Of a stretch of 64,000 nucleotides of DNA, positions 38,416 through 47,470 are shown in pieces. This DNA comes from Deltaproteobacteria bacterium. Lineage in GTDB: Bacteria > Desulfobacterota > Desulfuromonadia > Desulfuromonadales > BM103. Position numbers and translations under genes: made by a program. The stretch lies in the NCBI GenBank assembly GCA_024636215.1, contig JAGXHL010000081.1, forward strand, positions 35,469 to 99,468. The letters are read 5' to 3'. The notes beneath the pieces are model-generated. The model ran no database searches. It was not told the DNA's origin and saw only the letters and a program-made list of their open reading frames with translations. Within the stretch, counting starts at the first letter, position 1; every line of letters begins with the position of its first letter.

Positions 38416-41400
38416 CTAAGGTGTTACGACAATGCTGAACGTCAGGTCGGACCAGTCTACACCTACCCGGTTGTTGGCGGCATCAAAAGCCGTCACCCTG
38501 AAGCGCTTGCCTGCTTCTGCGGATGCATCAAGCGGTACTGTCCATTCAAAGCTTGTTGCGCCAGGCACAACTGTAATGAAATGTGCAGTGTTATCACTGT
38601 CAAAGTAATACAGCCGGTAGTTTTCAGCTGAGGTAACAGGTGTCCAATAAATCTTGTAGGTACTGCCTTGGGTCAATGCTTCGCCGTTGTTGGGGAAGAG
38701 TAGTGTTCCCGGAGCGAGATCGACCGAACTGAGCGTGAATTCCGAGTCAGACACATCAACGTTTATGAGGGATGCATCGTTGTATGCCGCAATGCGGGCC
38801 CTTACGCCTGGCTCTGTTGCAGTTAGAGCAGGGATTGTCCACTGGTAGCTGGTAACATTACCTAAATTAGCGATCACATGAGGATTGTTTTCGGCATCCA
38901 GATAACGGAGACGATAATTGTTGGCATTGGGGTCGGCCGTCCAACTCACCGCGTAGGTTGATCCGCTAATCAACACTTCACCTCCGTTTGGAGACAGCAG
39001 GGTTCCAGGAGTGGGCGCGACCGTGAAGGTACCATCCATCCAGTCAACGCCAACCCTGGTACTCCCAGCAAAGGCCGTTACCCGCAATCGCTTGTCCGGC
39101 TCGCTGAGGATATTCAGAGGAAGAGTCCACTCGTAGCTATTTCCGGCCACACCGGCAGCAATGACATGGGGGGTCCGATCTGCGTCAAAATAGAACAGTC
39201 GATAGTTGTCTGCAGCGGGATCCTCGATCCAACTTACGGTGTATGTAGACCCAGGTGTAACGACCTGCCCCGGGAAAGGGGTCAGGAGTGTTAAACCAGG
39301 TGTCGCGCCCGGAACTTCATCAGCACCGATATCGGCCGCGAGGCCAGAGGGTCTAACATCACCATCATAATCTTCCGCAAGCTCTGCGAACGCAGGCAAC
39401 ACACCACCAAGCTCTGTAGCCGGAGACGTTGAACTCAAGTGGTAATCACCCATCGCCGGGTCGAGTTCGGCAAAACGAACCGAGATATTATTGCCGCCTT
39501 CGTCAAGCGTTGCAGCGCTTTGCAGGGTATTGAAGTAGCCCTGCACAAAACCCGGGTCGACCGCTATGTTGGTCCCCACCGCAGCATAATCTTCACCATT
39601 CTGGCCGGTGAGGCTGCTGAGGACCGAATAGTCCGCCTGCAGCGCATCAGTCCCCGGGACCGCCTGGCCAGTAATGCCGAGATCCCAATATCCGGCGAAC
39701 TGCAATGCGTCGCCAGCAACGTTCAACCCCTGGTGGAAATAGGAGCTATTCTGATAAATGATATTGTTCAGCAGGGTCGGGTTCGGAACATTGTCGTTGC
39801 CATTTGCAGCAGCCAGCCCAGCGCTGTGGACATTGGCCCGGATCCCTGCCGGCAGTGGCCGGGAAGGGTTCAAGTTGGTGTTCGGGAAGGTCAGCGCCGT
39901 GGTCGAGGTGCTGTCATTGTTGGCGATCGTGTTATTAACGATGTCTACGTTGATCGCATCCTGCAGCGCAACCCCGCCGCCACCAGCAGCGGCCACGTTG
40001 TTGACGATCATGTTATTAACGATACGGGCAGAATAACTGGTATTGGCTGCTGTATTGAGCCCGTTGATATAGATCCCGCCGCCGGCACCGGCGCCGGACA
40101 TATTGCTCTTGATCAGGTTGGCGTCAATAATCACCGATCCGGCACCCTCTTCAGTCGGTGTGTTACCGACATAGATGCCACCGCCGCCACCGCCACCGGG
40201 AGCAAAATAGAAGGCTTCGTTCAACACAATCGCATTGGCCCGAATCAAACCGCCGACACTTGTGCCAACGTGACTGATACCGGCGCCGTTACCACGGGAG
40301 AAGTTACCAATGATCATGTTGTTTTCGACCAGATAACCATTCGATCCGGAATAGAGGACGATACCGCCGCCGCCCTGGACACCGGCGTTCTTGGCGACCT
40401 GGTTGTGATGGATCCACATGTTGGTGTTGCCACTGGGAGCAACACCTGGCTGACCGACGGTGATACCGCCGCCAAGATTGCCCTGATTGCCTCTGATAAT
40501 ATTGCCGGTGATTTCTGCGCCGTCGGCGCTGTCGAGGATATAGATACCACCGCCGATGGTGCCGCCGGTAATAAGGAAGTTGTTAATGACAACGCTTGGG
40601 CCGCCGGGCGCAAAGGTTCCTTGTGGATCAGTGACCATAATGCCCGGCACCTCGATTGCCGCATCGGGAACACCGTTAATGCTGATGAGTTTATCACGCC
40701 AGGCCTGCACTTCGCTTTGCACGGCCGGACGCGAGTTAATCACTGTCCCCGCACCGGAGCCATGCAGCTCAAGCTCTTTGTAGAGGATAACGCGCTCGTT
40801 ATAGGTGCCTTCAGCGACAAAGATACGGTCTCCCGCTGTCGCCTGGTCAATGGCGTTCTGAATCGTCTGGTAAGGGAAGTCGGAGCTACCGTCACCGGTT
40901 TCGTCAGAACCGCTATTGGCTACGTAAAGGTCGTTGATCGAACACTCGCCGACCTCGACGTTGACGACATTGGCATTAAGGTTGCCGTTATCACCACGAG
41001 CAACGTAGAGAGCACCTGAAGTCGTGCCAAGCGGCACTGTAGCAGTGATGCTATCGTTGCTCCAGCTGTCGATTGTCAGAACTGTCCCGGAAAGAGAAAC
41101 GCCCCCCTGCACGACACCGAAGCCAAAGTCACGTTCGATCGTCGGAGAGGTGAGGCCGCCGTCGGAGGGATCATAAGCCGGGTTCGGAACTGATACTGTA
41201 CCGGCCGAGGTTATCACAATCTGGTCGCCTGCATTACATGCCAGGGCACCAATACCACCAAACTGGTTGACCGCATCAATGACCGGCACACCATCGGCCG
41301 GATTGACATCCAACTGGCCGGATGGGTATCCAACAAAGGCAGCCGTCGGTACAATCGGCGAATCGATATAGCTGCTCCGGCCGGTCTCAAACTGGAACAC

Positions 41401-44400
41401 CCATGGCGGAGTCGAGTAGTCAGGATCGTGCCATTCTTCTGCGACCCGTGGGCCGGTGGGGTCGGCAGGATCAGCCTTCATCGGGTCGTTGAGGATAATG
41501 TTGTACATAGCCAGGGTTACCCCGGTCGGCGAGGCCTGGTTAACGGTATAGGAGCCGGGTACGAGGAATTCGTAGGAACCAAACTCGTCGGAATAGGTGC
41601 GGGCAACTTCGCGGCCGTTCCAGTCGCGCAAGGACACCGGCAGCCAGGAAGGCGACATCTTTTCGCCGAAGGCCGGGCTGGCCATGTTGAACTCGGGCGC
41701 CAGGTCGTTGTTGATAAAACCAACACCGCGGGCCGCCTTGGGCACCTTGGTGAAGAAGAAGAATTCTGCTGCAGCGTTCAGGCCGGACGTTAAACGGACC
41801 TGTTTGCGATCGCAGAAGGGGCGCTCCTGACCGGCCATAGGCGCAGCGAGGTCAGCCGCAGAGAAAGCAATATTCGGCAAGAGCGTGGGGGGAGTCGTAT
41901 CAGTCCCCTCGTCGGTCCAGAGAGACAAGAAGGCTGGGACCGTGTGCAGGTCGCCGACACAAATTGGCGGCTCAGCCTGGGTGCTGGGGATGAACTCGTC
42001 ACCAAAATCTACGTTTTTGTCCTGCTCGCGAATCTGGATATAGCCATGCGGAGTACCGGACTCTACAATGTAGGTCCCGGACTGCAGCGGCACAGGTGTT
42101 TCATTGTTAGGGACACCTAAGCGCATACCGCTTTCATAGTGATCACCAAAAGCGTAACCACCGTTAAAGACACCATCACGCACCTGATTCCAGGTACCGT
42201 AGCTATCCGCACAGGGCGCTACCGGTTGACCCGCAATAACAGGGACATCCTGAATACAGCCGGTTGGTTTGTTGTCATCCCAGCTGTCGGTATAGGTGAT
42301 CTGAACAGCGTCACCAAAATCGAAATCGCCATTTTTGTTGTGATCAACATCCTCCAGGCCCTTCACCCCGGTAAAGCCGGGCTCTCCGGTAAACATCGGA
42401 TTCCACTGGAAAGGGTAATTGTCGACATCAGCCAGCTCGGGAGTACAGGTTGCCTGGTCAACTTCAGCCGGATCACCATTAACAGGGCCGAGGCAATCTA
42501 TTTTGCCAATCGGAGCGACATCATCATGATAGAGAGCCAGCTGCACGTTCGGGATGCCTGGTTCCCAGGGCTCTGCAGCGGCCCATTTCGGATCGTCTTC
42601 AGCGCGGGTCACCGCGTAGTAAACAATACCGGAGATGCCACCGTTCTCATCATCAATAGTCGCCGGAGCGCCGTCCGGGCCAAAGCCGTAGAAGGTCTTA
42701 CCCCAGTCAATAACGTTGGCCTGGGTCAGATAAGTCTGAACCGCCTGCGTCAGCACTTCACCGGTCGCCGTACGCGACAGGTTGTTGCCGGTGTTCGGGT
42801 TGTTAATCGGCAAACCGGCGTAGGTGCCATCCACGGTCTGTGGCTGCGGATTCAGTATATCGAACGACGGGGTCGTCCAACCATCCGCCGGCGGGATGGT
42901 CCCACCCATGTCTGCGGCCGCTGTCATGCCGGTCGCCTTGTAACGAGCGAAATCGACTTCGGTGACCAGCCACTTGAAGAAGGGAAAGATTTCGGTCAAT
43001 TCATAATCACCCTTGGGGTCGGTGACTGTCGCCTGATAGACGGTGCCATCACGAAAACGCAGCATCACGGCCTGGTCGGCCAGGCCGCCTTCGCCGGAGT
43101 CACGGAAACCGTTTTCATTGGCATCGATAAAGACATTGCCCTTCTGGGTGCCGAACCAACGGCTGGAGAGGAAAGTCCGGTTACTCAGCACGTAATTGGG
43201 AGGGTTGACCGCATTACCGTTGGTGTCAATGGTTTCCGGAATCACGAAGGGATGGATGCCAAAGAGCGCGTCAAGGGGGGTGTCCCATGTAACCAGTTCA
43301 TAGTCGCCGTCAGGAATACCGGTAATCGAAAAAGTGCTGTCGGCCTCGCAAGGCGCGACATACAGACCCTCGCCGGTAATGCCGTCGTTGACGCCGATCC
43401 AGCAGTTGTCAACCGGAGGACCGAGGTCGAGAGACTGGTTGTTGGGTGGACGCGAAAAATGATTGAAGCGATTAACACCAGACAGGCTGCCGGGGCCGCC
43501 TGCCGGGGCTTGATTCCAAGCGAACTCATTGGGGACAACAAAACCGAAGAAAGCATGCCACGGCGACGCGGCACCGAACTGCTCGATAAAGAAAGGTGCC
43601 TCGTTGGCCTGTACCCAGGCATCAACCGTCGTCGTGCCCTCTATCGTCGAAGTCAGGACGAACTCCCGGCCATCTTTCGGCGGGTCGATAACGATGCCAT
43701 ACTTTCCAGGCGGGATATACTTGACGATCGCCTCACCGGGCATAAGGTTGTAAGGGTTCCGGGTTTCGTCCTGCGAGCCCTCCTGAAAAGTCGTCTCATC
43801 ACAGATCACAGCGTCTTCGAGTGGCAGCATCACATCCATGCCTAAAGAAGCGCAGTAATCTGCCTCGGTCAAAGTGGTAATAACGCCATTGCCCAGTTGT
43901 CCGTTTTTGATACAGGTATCTGGGTCAGTCGCACCAGGCAAACAGGCATCGTTATATTGAGTGCCAATCGGGTTGCCGAAGGCATCCTGCCAGAGCGGGC
44001 CGCCGGCGTCACTGACGATCAAAGTTGCTCCACCCAATCCCGGCTCATTCTCAATAGCATCGGGAGCGTTATTAATCGGCCAGTGGTCTTTAAAAACCAG
44101 TACCGAGATTTGCGCGGTAGGAAGAGGATAGGGCTCGACATAGACGTAGACATCCGTTGCGCCCACAGGAACCTGGGCACCGCCAATAGCGTAGCCGCTG
44201 TTTGGCATGACCGTCACATAATAGCGCTCCGTATCTGCAACCGCGACAGGAGCCGTGCCGCCAGAGCCATTGCCCTGGGCAGGAGAGCCCTCAAGATCAC
44301 TCAGCGACGCCAGGGGGGCGTAACTGTTATGGATGGAGAATGATGCCTGATCAGGCCCACCCACACCGGGTTCCGTATGAAAGGTGTTGTCCATCTCGAC

Positions 44401-44568
44401 CATCCAGCGGAAGGCCGTGTCAGTCATCGGCGCATTGGTCTGGCCGTCGATAACGTGCAAAGTAAAGGCTTGCGCCTGGTTCTGGATGGCCAGGACAAAC
44501 AGCCCTGCCAACAACCAGATACCGCCGACAGACATCAAAAGATGACGAGATCGCTTGCTGTTGCTCAT
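38416..44568 (-). CDS. Giant secreted parallel beta-helix protein with SdrD-type B domain and three KNH-like modules
   Basis: 2050 aa. Signal peptide 1-35. Residues about 470-530 hold an SdrD/Cna-B-like domain (KGNVFIDANENGFRDSGEGG in pattern). Around 1130-1205 is an IPT-like segment. From about 1213 a DUF1565-type start (LYVANSGSDETGDGSSDFPYQ) leads into a right-handed beta-helix, with repeats such as GGGIYI, NNxI.G and GAGxGGGI up to about 1720. Three KNH-like modules follow (about 1760-2050). A strong Shine-Dalgarno (GGAGGAG) precedes the ATG. It is the first gene of the operon and probably a cell-surface scaffold or adhesin for the oxidases and cytochrome; this role is inferred. Confidence 0.85.
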   Translation of the reverse strand: MSNSKRSRHLLMSVGGIWLLAGLFVLAIQNQAQAFTLHVIDGQTNAPMTDTAFRWMVEMDNTFHTEPGVGGPDQASFSIHNSYAPLASLSDLEGSPAQGNGSGGTAPVAVADTERYYVTVMPNSGYAIGGAQVPVGATDVYVYVEPYPLPTAQISVLVFKDHWPINNAPDAIENEPGLGGATLIVSDAGGPLWQDAFGNPIGTQYNDACLPGATDPDTCIKNGQLGNGVITTLTEADYCASLGMDVMLPLEDAVICDETTFQEGSQDETRNPYNLMPGEAIVKYIPPGKYGIVIDPPKDGREFVLTSTIEGTTTVDAWVQANEAPFFIEQFGAASPWHAFFGFVVPNEFAWNQAPAGGPGSLSGVNRFNHFSRPPNNQSLDLGPPVDNCWIGVNDGITGEGLYVAPCEADSTFSITGIPDGDYELVTWDTPLDALFGIHPFVIPETIDTNGNAVNPPNYVLSNRTFLSSRWFGTQKGNVFIDANENGFRDSGEGGLADQAVMLRFRDGTVYQATVTDPKGDYELTEIFPFFKWLVTEVDFARYKATGMTAAADMGGTIPPADGWTTPSFDILNPQPQTVDGTYAGLPINNPNTGNNLSRTATGEVLTQAVQTYLTQANVIDWGKTFYGFGPDGAPATIDDENGGISGIVYYAVTRAEDDPKWAAAEPWEPGIPNVQLALYHDDVAPIGKIDCLGPVNGDPAEVDQATCTPELADVDNYPFQWNPMFTGEPGFTGVKGLEDVDHNKNGDFDFGDAVQITYTDSWDDNKPTGCIQDVPVIAGQPVAPCADSYGTWNQVRDGVFNGGYAFGDHYESGMRLGVPNNETPVPLQSGTYIVESGTPHGYIQIREQDKNVDFGDEFIPSTQAEPPICVGDLHTVPAFLSLWTDEGTDTTPPTLLPNIAFSAADLAAPMAGQERPFCDRKQVRLTSGLNAAAEFFFFTKVPKAARGVGFINNDLAPEFNMASPAFGEKMSPSWLPVSLRDWNGREVARTYSDEFGSYEFLVPGSYTVNQASPTGVTLAMYNIILNDPMKADPADPTGPRVAEEWHDPDYSTPPWVFQFETGRSSYIDSPIVPTAAFVGYPSGQLDVNPADGVPVIDAVNQFGGIGALACNAGDQIVITSAGTVSVPNPAYDPSDGGLTSPTIERDFGFGVVQGGVSLSGTVLTIDSWSNDSITATVPLGTTSGALYVARGDNGNLNANVVNVEVGECSINDLYVANSGSDETGDGSSDFPYQTIQNAIDQATAGDRIFVAEGTYNERVILYKELELHGSGAGTVINSRPAVQSEVQAWRDKLISINGVPDAAIEVPGIMVTDPQGTFAPGGPSVVINNFLITGGTIGGGIYILDSADGAEITGNIIRGNQGNLGGGITVGQPGVAPSGNTNMWIHHNQVAKNAGVQGGGGIVLYSGSNGYLVENNMIIGNFSRGNGAGISHVGTSVGGLIRANAIVLNEAFYFAPGGGGGGGIYVGNTPTEEGAGSVIIDANLIKSNMSGAGAGGGIYINGLNTAANTSYSARIVNNMIVNNVAAAGGGGVALQDAINVDIVNNTIANNDSTSTTALTFPNTNLNPSRPLPAGIRANVHSAGLAAANGNDNVPNPTLLNNIIYQNSSYFHQGLNVAGDALQFAGYWDLGITGQAVPGTDALQADYSVLSSLTGQNGEDYAAVGTNIAVDPGFVQGYFNTLQSAATLDEGGNNISVRFAELDPAMGDYHLSSTSPATELGGVLPAFAELAEDYDGDVRPSGLAADIGADEVPGATPGLTLLTPFPGQVVTPGSTYTVSWIEDPAADNYRLFYFDADRTPHVIAAGVAGNSYEWTLPLNILSEPDKRLRVTAFAGSTRVGVDWMDGTFTVAPTPGTLLSPNGGEVLISGSTYAVSWTADPNANNYRLRYLDAENNPHVIANLGNVTSYQWTIPALTATEPGVRARIAAYNDASLINVDVSDSEFTLSSVDLAPGTLLFPNNGEALTQGSTYKIYWTPVTSAENYRLYYFDSDNTAHFITVVPGATSFEWTVPLDASAEAGKRFRVTAFDAANNRVGVDWSDLTFSIVVTP

Positions 44569-44670
44569 TTTTTTTCTCCTCCCACGTGCAATTTCCGGAC
44601 GCCTATGACACCCCGGGCTGTTCTGTTTTCTAGTCTGGTTAACATATCTAATGCAACCTCTTTAATTAAA

Positions 44671-44679
44671 AGTATACCA
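44671..44679 (-). promoter_or_regulatory. Candidate extended -10 promoter of the beta-helix/cupredoxin operon
   Basis: TGGTATACT on the minus strand gives a -10 (TATACT) with extended TGn, about 100 bases upstream of the beta-helix ATG. No clear -35 is present, as expected for an activator-dependent promoter. Repeated candidate operators lie upstream at 44729-44788 and 44803-44822. Confidence 0.4.
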
Positions 44680-44728
44680 ATTTTGTGATATTTATAGATG
44701 ACGTTCGAGGGTTTTTGGTCAAATTCCT

Positions 44729-44788
44729 GTTTAAGGTCTACCACAGTTTAAGGTCTATCACAGAACCTGCTCCTAAGTACTACCACAG
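44729..44788 (-). promoter_or_regulatory. Tandem 17-bp direct repeats upstream of the operon
   Basis: Two adjacent copies (44729-44745, 44746-44762) of GTTTAAGGTCTAYCACA with one mismatch. A third, partial copy (AGTACTACCACAG, 44776-44788) follows. On the minus strand the shared core is TGTGRTAG. Their position, about 50-110 bp upstream of the candidate -10, suits an activator such as the NarL-type regulator encoded next door. Confidence 0.5.
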
Positions 44789-44802
44789 GGCCCGCTTTGG
44801 TC

Positions 44803-44822
44803 TATGGGGGAAAACCCCTATT
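44803..44822. promoter_or_regulatory. Candidate operator TATGGGGG-N5-CCCTATT (copy A)
   Basis: A 20-bp near-palindrome (ATGGGG/CCCCTAT arms) upstream of the beta-helix/cupredoxin operon. It matches the site at 45413-45432 at 16 of 20 positions, with all differences in the five-base centre. It lies between the stop of the receiver gene and the operon promoter. Confidence 0.5.
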
Positions 44823-44855
44823 TTACTCAGGCAACCCCATTTCTAAAAGACTCTC

Positions 44856-45329
44856 TCATGACCCGGCTCGGAAAGGTTCTCCTGCGAGTGGCCCGGCGAA
44901 AGTATTCTGCAGCATGGAAAGTACGTGCGGACTCTTCATTTCGGGCATCAAGTAATAGTCTCCGGAGGCAGCCAATCGAACCGCCTGCAGCAAATGAGAT
45001 GCCGGGGACGTTTTCGAAACATAGCCAAGAGCTCCCGCCTGAAAAGCCTCCAGGATATAGGCTTCGCCTGCATACATGGAAAAGATAACGACTGCTGTCT
45101 GGTCAGACACCCCGGCAATGAGCGGCAACGCCTCAAGGCCTGTCATGCCGGGCATCGCTATGTCGAGAACGACAACATCCGGCAGCAAGTCCTTAACCAA
45201 AGCCAGAGACTCAGCTCCGTCCAGAGCTTCACCGACGACGTGAATGTCTTCCTGACTCTCTAACACCTGCCGAACACTCTGCAGGACTACCTGTTTATCA
45301 TCGACGAGAAGTACTCGTATATGGTCCAT
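44856..45329 (-). CDS. Receiver-only response regulator
   Basis: 157 aa. A complete CheY-like receiver: acid pair Asp10-Asp11, phosphoacceptor Asp56 in VVVLDIAMPGMTG, and KTSP as the Lys-loop. It is parallel to the receiver of the 45551-46222 regulator over about 125 residues (QAGALGYVSKTSPASHLLQAV against MKAGALGYVLKAAPSSYLLEAV in pattern). The NarL-type HTH is absent: only about 30 unrelated residues follow before the stop. Either a truncated regulator or a phosphate-relay/competing receiver. It lies directly upstream of the beta-helix operon with a candidate operator (45413-45432) in front. Confidence 0.78.
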   Translation of the reverse strand: MDHIRVLLVDDKQVVLQSVRQVLESQEDIHVVGEALDGAESLALVKDLLPDVVVLDIAMPGMTGLEALPLIAGVSDQTAVVIFSMYAGEAYILEAFQAGALGYVSKTSPASHLLQAVRLAASGDYYLMPEMKSPHVLSMLQNTFAGPLAGEPFRAGS

Positions 45330-45412
45330 GCACTCTCCTCAAGGACCACACAAAACATGGTCACAACTAACAAACCGTGTTTTACATACTACGCTGAGAC
45401 TTAAAAAGGTGA

Positions 45413-45432
45413 TATGGGGGGGAGACCCTATT
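45413..45432. promoter_or_regulatory. Candidate operator TATGGGGG-N5-CCCTATT (copy B)
   Basis: Same arms and spacing as copy A (44803-44822). It lies in the 221-bp gap between the NarL-type regulator gene and the receiver-only gene, 84 bp ahead of the latter. A site in front of both the operon and the receiver gene suggests control by one regulator. Confidence 0.5.
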
Positions 45433-45550
45433 CGCAGGAAGGAAATTCCTACTTTTCAGGTTGAGTTTCAGTCCGATGAGACGAAAATTTGCAGTATCAA
45501 GCTTTCTCGAACAAAACGGCCAGTGAGTGAACGGAGCGGCAGAGGGGCGA

Positions 45551-46222
45551 TCAGGTACTCCATGCCTCCGGATCTACAACTCCTATGCGAATAGCATACT
45601 GGACCATTTTTACCGGTTGGCTGATACCGATTTTCCTGATGATATTAGCACGGTGTTTTTCAGTGGTTTTAGGGCTTATCGAGAGGATGTCACTGATCTG
45701 GCTGGTGGAGTTGCCCTCAACCAGGAGAAGAAAGACCTGACGCTCCCTCTCGGACAGGAGGTCAAACCCCCCCTCCCTGGCTGTCTCAGGGCGGACACCT
45801 TTCATGTATGTTTCCATTACCCCCTTGCGGGCGTTCGGGCTGAGATAAAATTCGCCAGCACTGACTCTGCGGACAGCCTCCAGCAGATAAGAGCTGGGAG
45901 CCGCTTTCAAGACGTAGCCAAGCGCACCGGCCTTCATCGCACGATGGATATAAGCTTCTTTTTCGTACATCGACAGGATGACCACTTCGGTCCCTGGCGA
46001 CGCTTGCTTGATCAAGGAAACGGCTTCCACGCCAGTCATGCGTGGCATGGCAATATCCAACAGCGCAACATCAGGACGTAGCTTTCGGCAGGCGTCCAAA
46101 GCCTCCACACCATCCCTGGCTTCGCCAATGACTTGAATATCTGCCTGCATATCAAGCAATTGCTGTAACCCCTCACGGATCAAGGCATGGTCATCAGCAA
46201 TCAGGACCTTAATTAATTTCAT
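45551..46222 (-). CDS. NarL/FixJ-type response regulator
   Basis: 223 aa. Receiver with Asp10-Asp11, Asp56 in ALLDIAMPRMTG, and a C-terminal LuxR-type HTH (LLSERERQVFLLLVEGNSTSQI, then ISPKTTEKHRANIIRKI). It would bind DNA after phosphorylation by the kinase encoded 14 bp in overlap upstream. Its targets are probably the beta-helix/cupredoxin operon and the receiver gene, which carry the candidate operators. The kinase and regulator pair is clear; the target assignment is inference from position. Confidence 0.9.
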   Translation of the reverse strand: MKLIKVLIADDHALIREGLQQLLDMQADIQVIGEARDGVEALDACRKLRPDVALLDIAMPRMTGVEAVSLIKQASPGTEVVILSMYEKEAYIHRAMKAGALGYVLKAAPSSYLLEAVRRVSAGEFYLSPNARKGVMETYMKGVRPETAREGGFDLLSERERQVFLLLVEGNSTSQISDILSISPKTTEKHRANIIRKIGISQPVKMVQYAIRIGVVDPEAWST

Positions 46223-47246
46223 TTTTACGTCTCCTCAGCACCGTTGGCAACTTGACGTTGATCGACGTCCCTTTTCCGGGCGCAGAGTCGAGCGTCAATC
46301 GGCCACCGAGAGCAGCCACACGTTCCCGCATACCAAGCAGGCCGATACCTTTTCGCTTGGCGCCCAGGGTTCTCAGCTCATGAACATCGAAGCCATCACC
46401 CTGGTCAATGATTGAAAGGAAGAGATGAGCATCCTTCAGTTTCAGACTCAGAGACACCGTCTTGGCGTTTGCATGTTTAACGATATTATTCAGGGCCTCT
46501 TGACAGACTCGAAAAATAACCAGTTCAATCTCGGGCGGGAAGCGTTGTTCAATATTACAGATGTCTGTTTCGACAGCAATATCGGCATACATTTGAGAAA
46601 ACTCTTCCAGGTGTCCTTTCAAAGTCGGCTTGAGACCAAGTTCATCGAGCATGTGGGGGTGCAGTCCCGTCGAGACAGCACGCACGTAATCACCCAGGTC
46701 TGAAACCAACTCGGAAAGCTTGTCGGTTTGTTGCAAACAAATCTGTTTCTTATCATCTTCAACGGGGCAGGAGTTTCTGATCGCCTCGATATTGAATTGC
46801 ATTGCAGTAAGAACCTGGCCAAAACCATCATGCAGCTCCTGTGACAGGAGCTTGCGCTCTTTCTCAGTGCTGTTGATCAGCTGCCGGGACAGGTAATGAA
46901 TCTGGGCCTGCGCAGCGGAGTGAAATTCGTGATGCCTCCGATACGGGAGGTAGAGGAAAAGGTAATAAAACGGTGAGAGCATCAAGATCATCAAGCCGGC
47001 GTCCATCAGGATATGCGTCTCGACTTTCAATGCAAAACGCGCGACGACAATGTACTCAATGAAGGCTTCAACCAGGAACGCGGAGACGATCAGAAAGATC
47101 AATGCGCGGTAGGGCCGCGGAAAAGGATTGACCGCATTGTAAAGGAAAAAACTCTCGGAGGGCTCAGAGGAAAGGTTCCCGTCAGCGCCATCTTCAGCTG
47201 TGTCAGCAGCGCCCTGCGCGCCCTTATCTGCAATCGATTCAGACAT
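46209..47246 (-). CDS. NarX-type sensor histidine kinase (HisKA_3)
   Basis: 345 aa. Two transmembrane helices at about 50-110 (ALIFLIVSAFLVEAFIEYIV; ILMDAGLMILMLSPFYYLFL) with almost no periplasmic part. The H-box is ERKLLSQELHDGFGQVLTAM. The HATPase_c motifs are NALNNIVKHANA, IIDQGDGFDV and KGIGLLGMRERV. The sensing input is not obvious: the short loop suggests a membrane-embedded or cytosolic signal. It overlaps the regulator gene by 14 bp, so they are a cognate pair. Confidence 0.9.
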   Translation of the reverse strand: MSESIADKGAQGAADTAEDGADGNLSSEPSESFFLYNAVNPFPRPYRALIFLIVSAFLVEAFIEYIVVARFALKVETHILMDAGLMILMLSPFYYLFLYLPYRRHHEFHSAAQAQIHYLSRQLINSTEKERKLLSQELHDGFGQVLTAMQFNIEAIRNSCPVEDDKKQICLQQTDKLSELVSDLGDYVRAVSTGLHPHMLDELGLKPTLKGHLEEFSQMYADIAVETDICNIEQRFPPEIELVIFRVCQEALNNIVKHANAKTVSLSLKLKDAHLFLSIIDQGDGFDVHELRTLGAKRKGIGLLGMRERVAALGGRLTLDSAPGKGTSINVKLPTVLRRRKNEIN

Positions 47247-47324
47247 ACCACCTCCGCACTTGCCTCAGTACGCAACGATACTCCATAATTTTGATTTTAT
47301 CATAAGTGGTTTTTTGTCAACAAC

Positions 47325-47404
47325 CCTGGCACCAAAACACCCTGGCACCAAAACACCCTGGCACCAAGACACCCTAGCACCAAAACACCCCAACACCAAA
47401 GCAA
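47325..47404. repeat. Five tandem 16-bp repeats
   Basis: Five head-to-tail units of CCTGGCACCAAAACAC at 47325, 47341, 47357, 47373 and 47389. The first two are identical, and the last two carry one to six changes. They lie between the membrane-protein gene and the kinase gene, just upstream of the kinase start. There are no spacers. Function unknown. Confidence 0.85.
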
Positions 47405-47470
47405 ACAGCCCGTCTGGGGCAAACGGCTCGGAATTCAAACTTTTGTTTCTGCAAGATGCCAATCAAACGG

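Noticed and set aside
39439..43845. Long plus-strand open frames (526 aa at 39439-41019, 568 aa at 42139-43845) opposite the beta-helix gene
   Set aside because: They are antisense to a gene with signal peptide, known domains and a strong ribosome site; their translations show no domain and follow the codon bias of the real strand.
47325..47404. Possible CRISPR array
   Set aside because: Units are only 16 bp and directly joined, with no spacers and no cas genes nearby.
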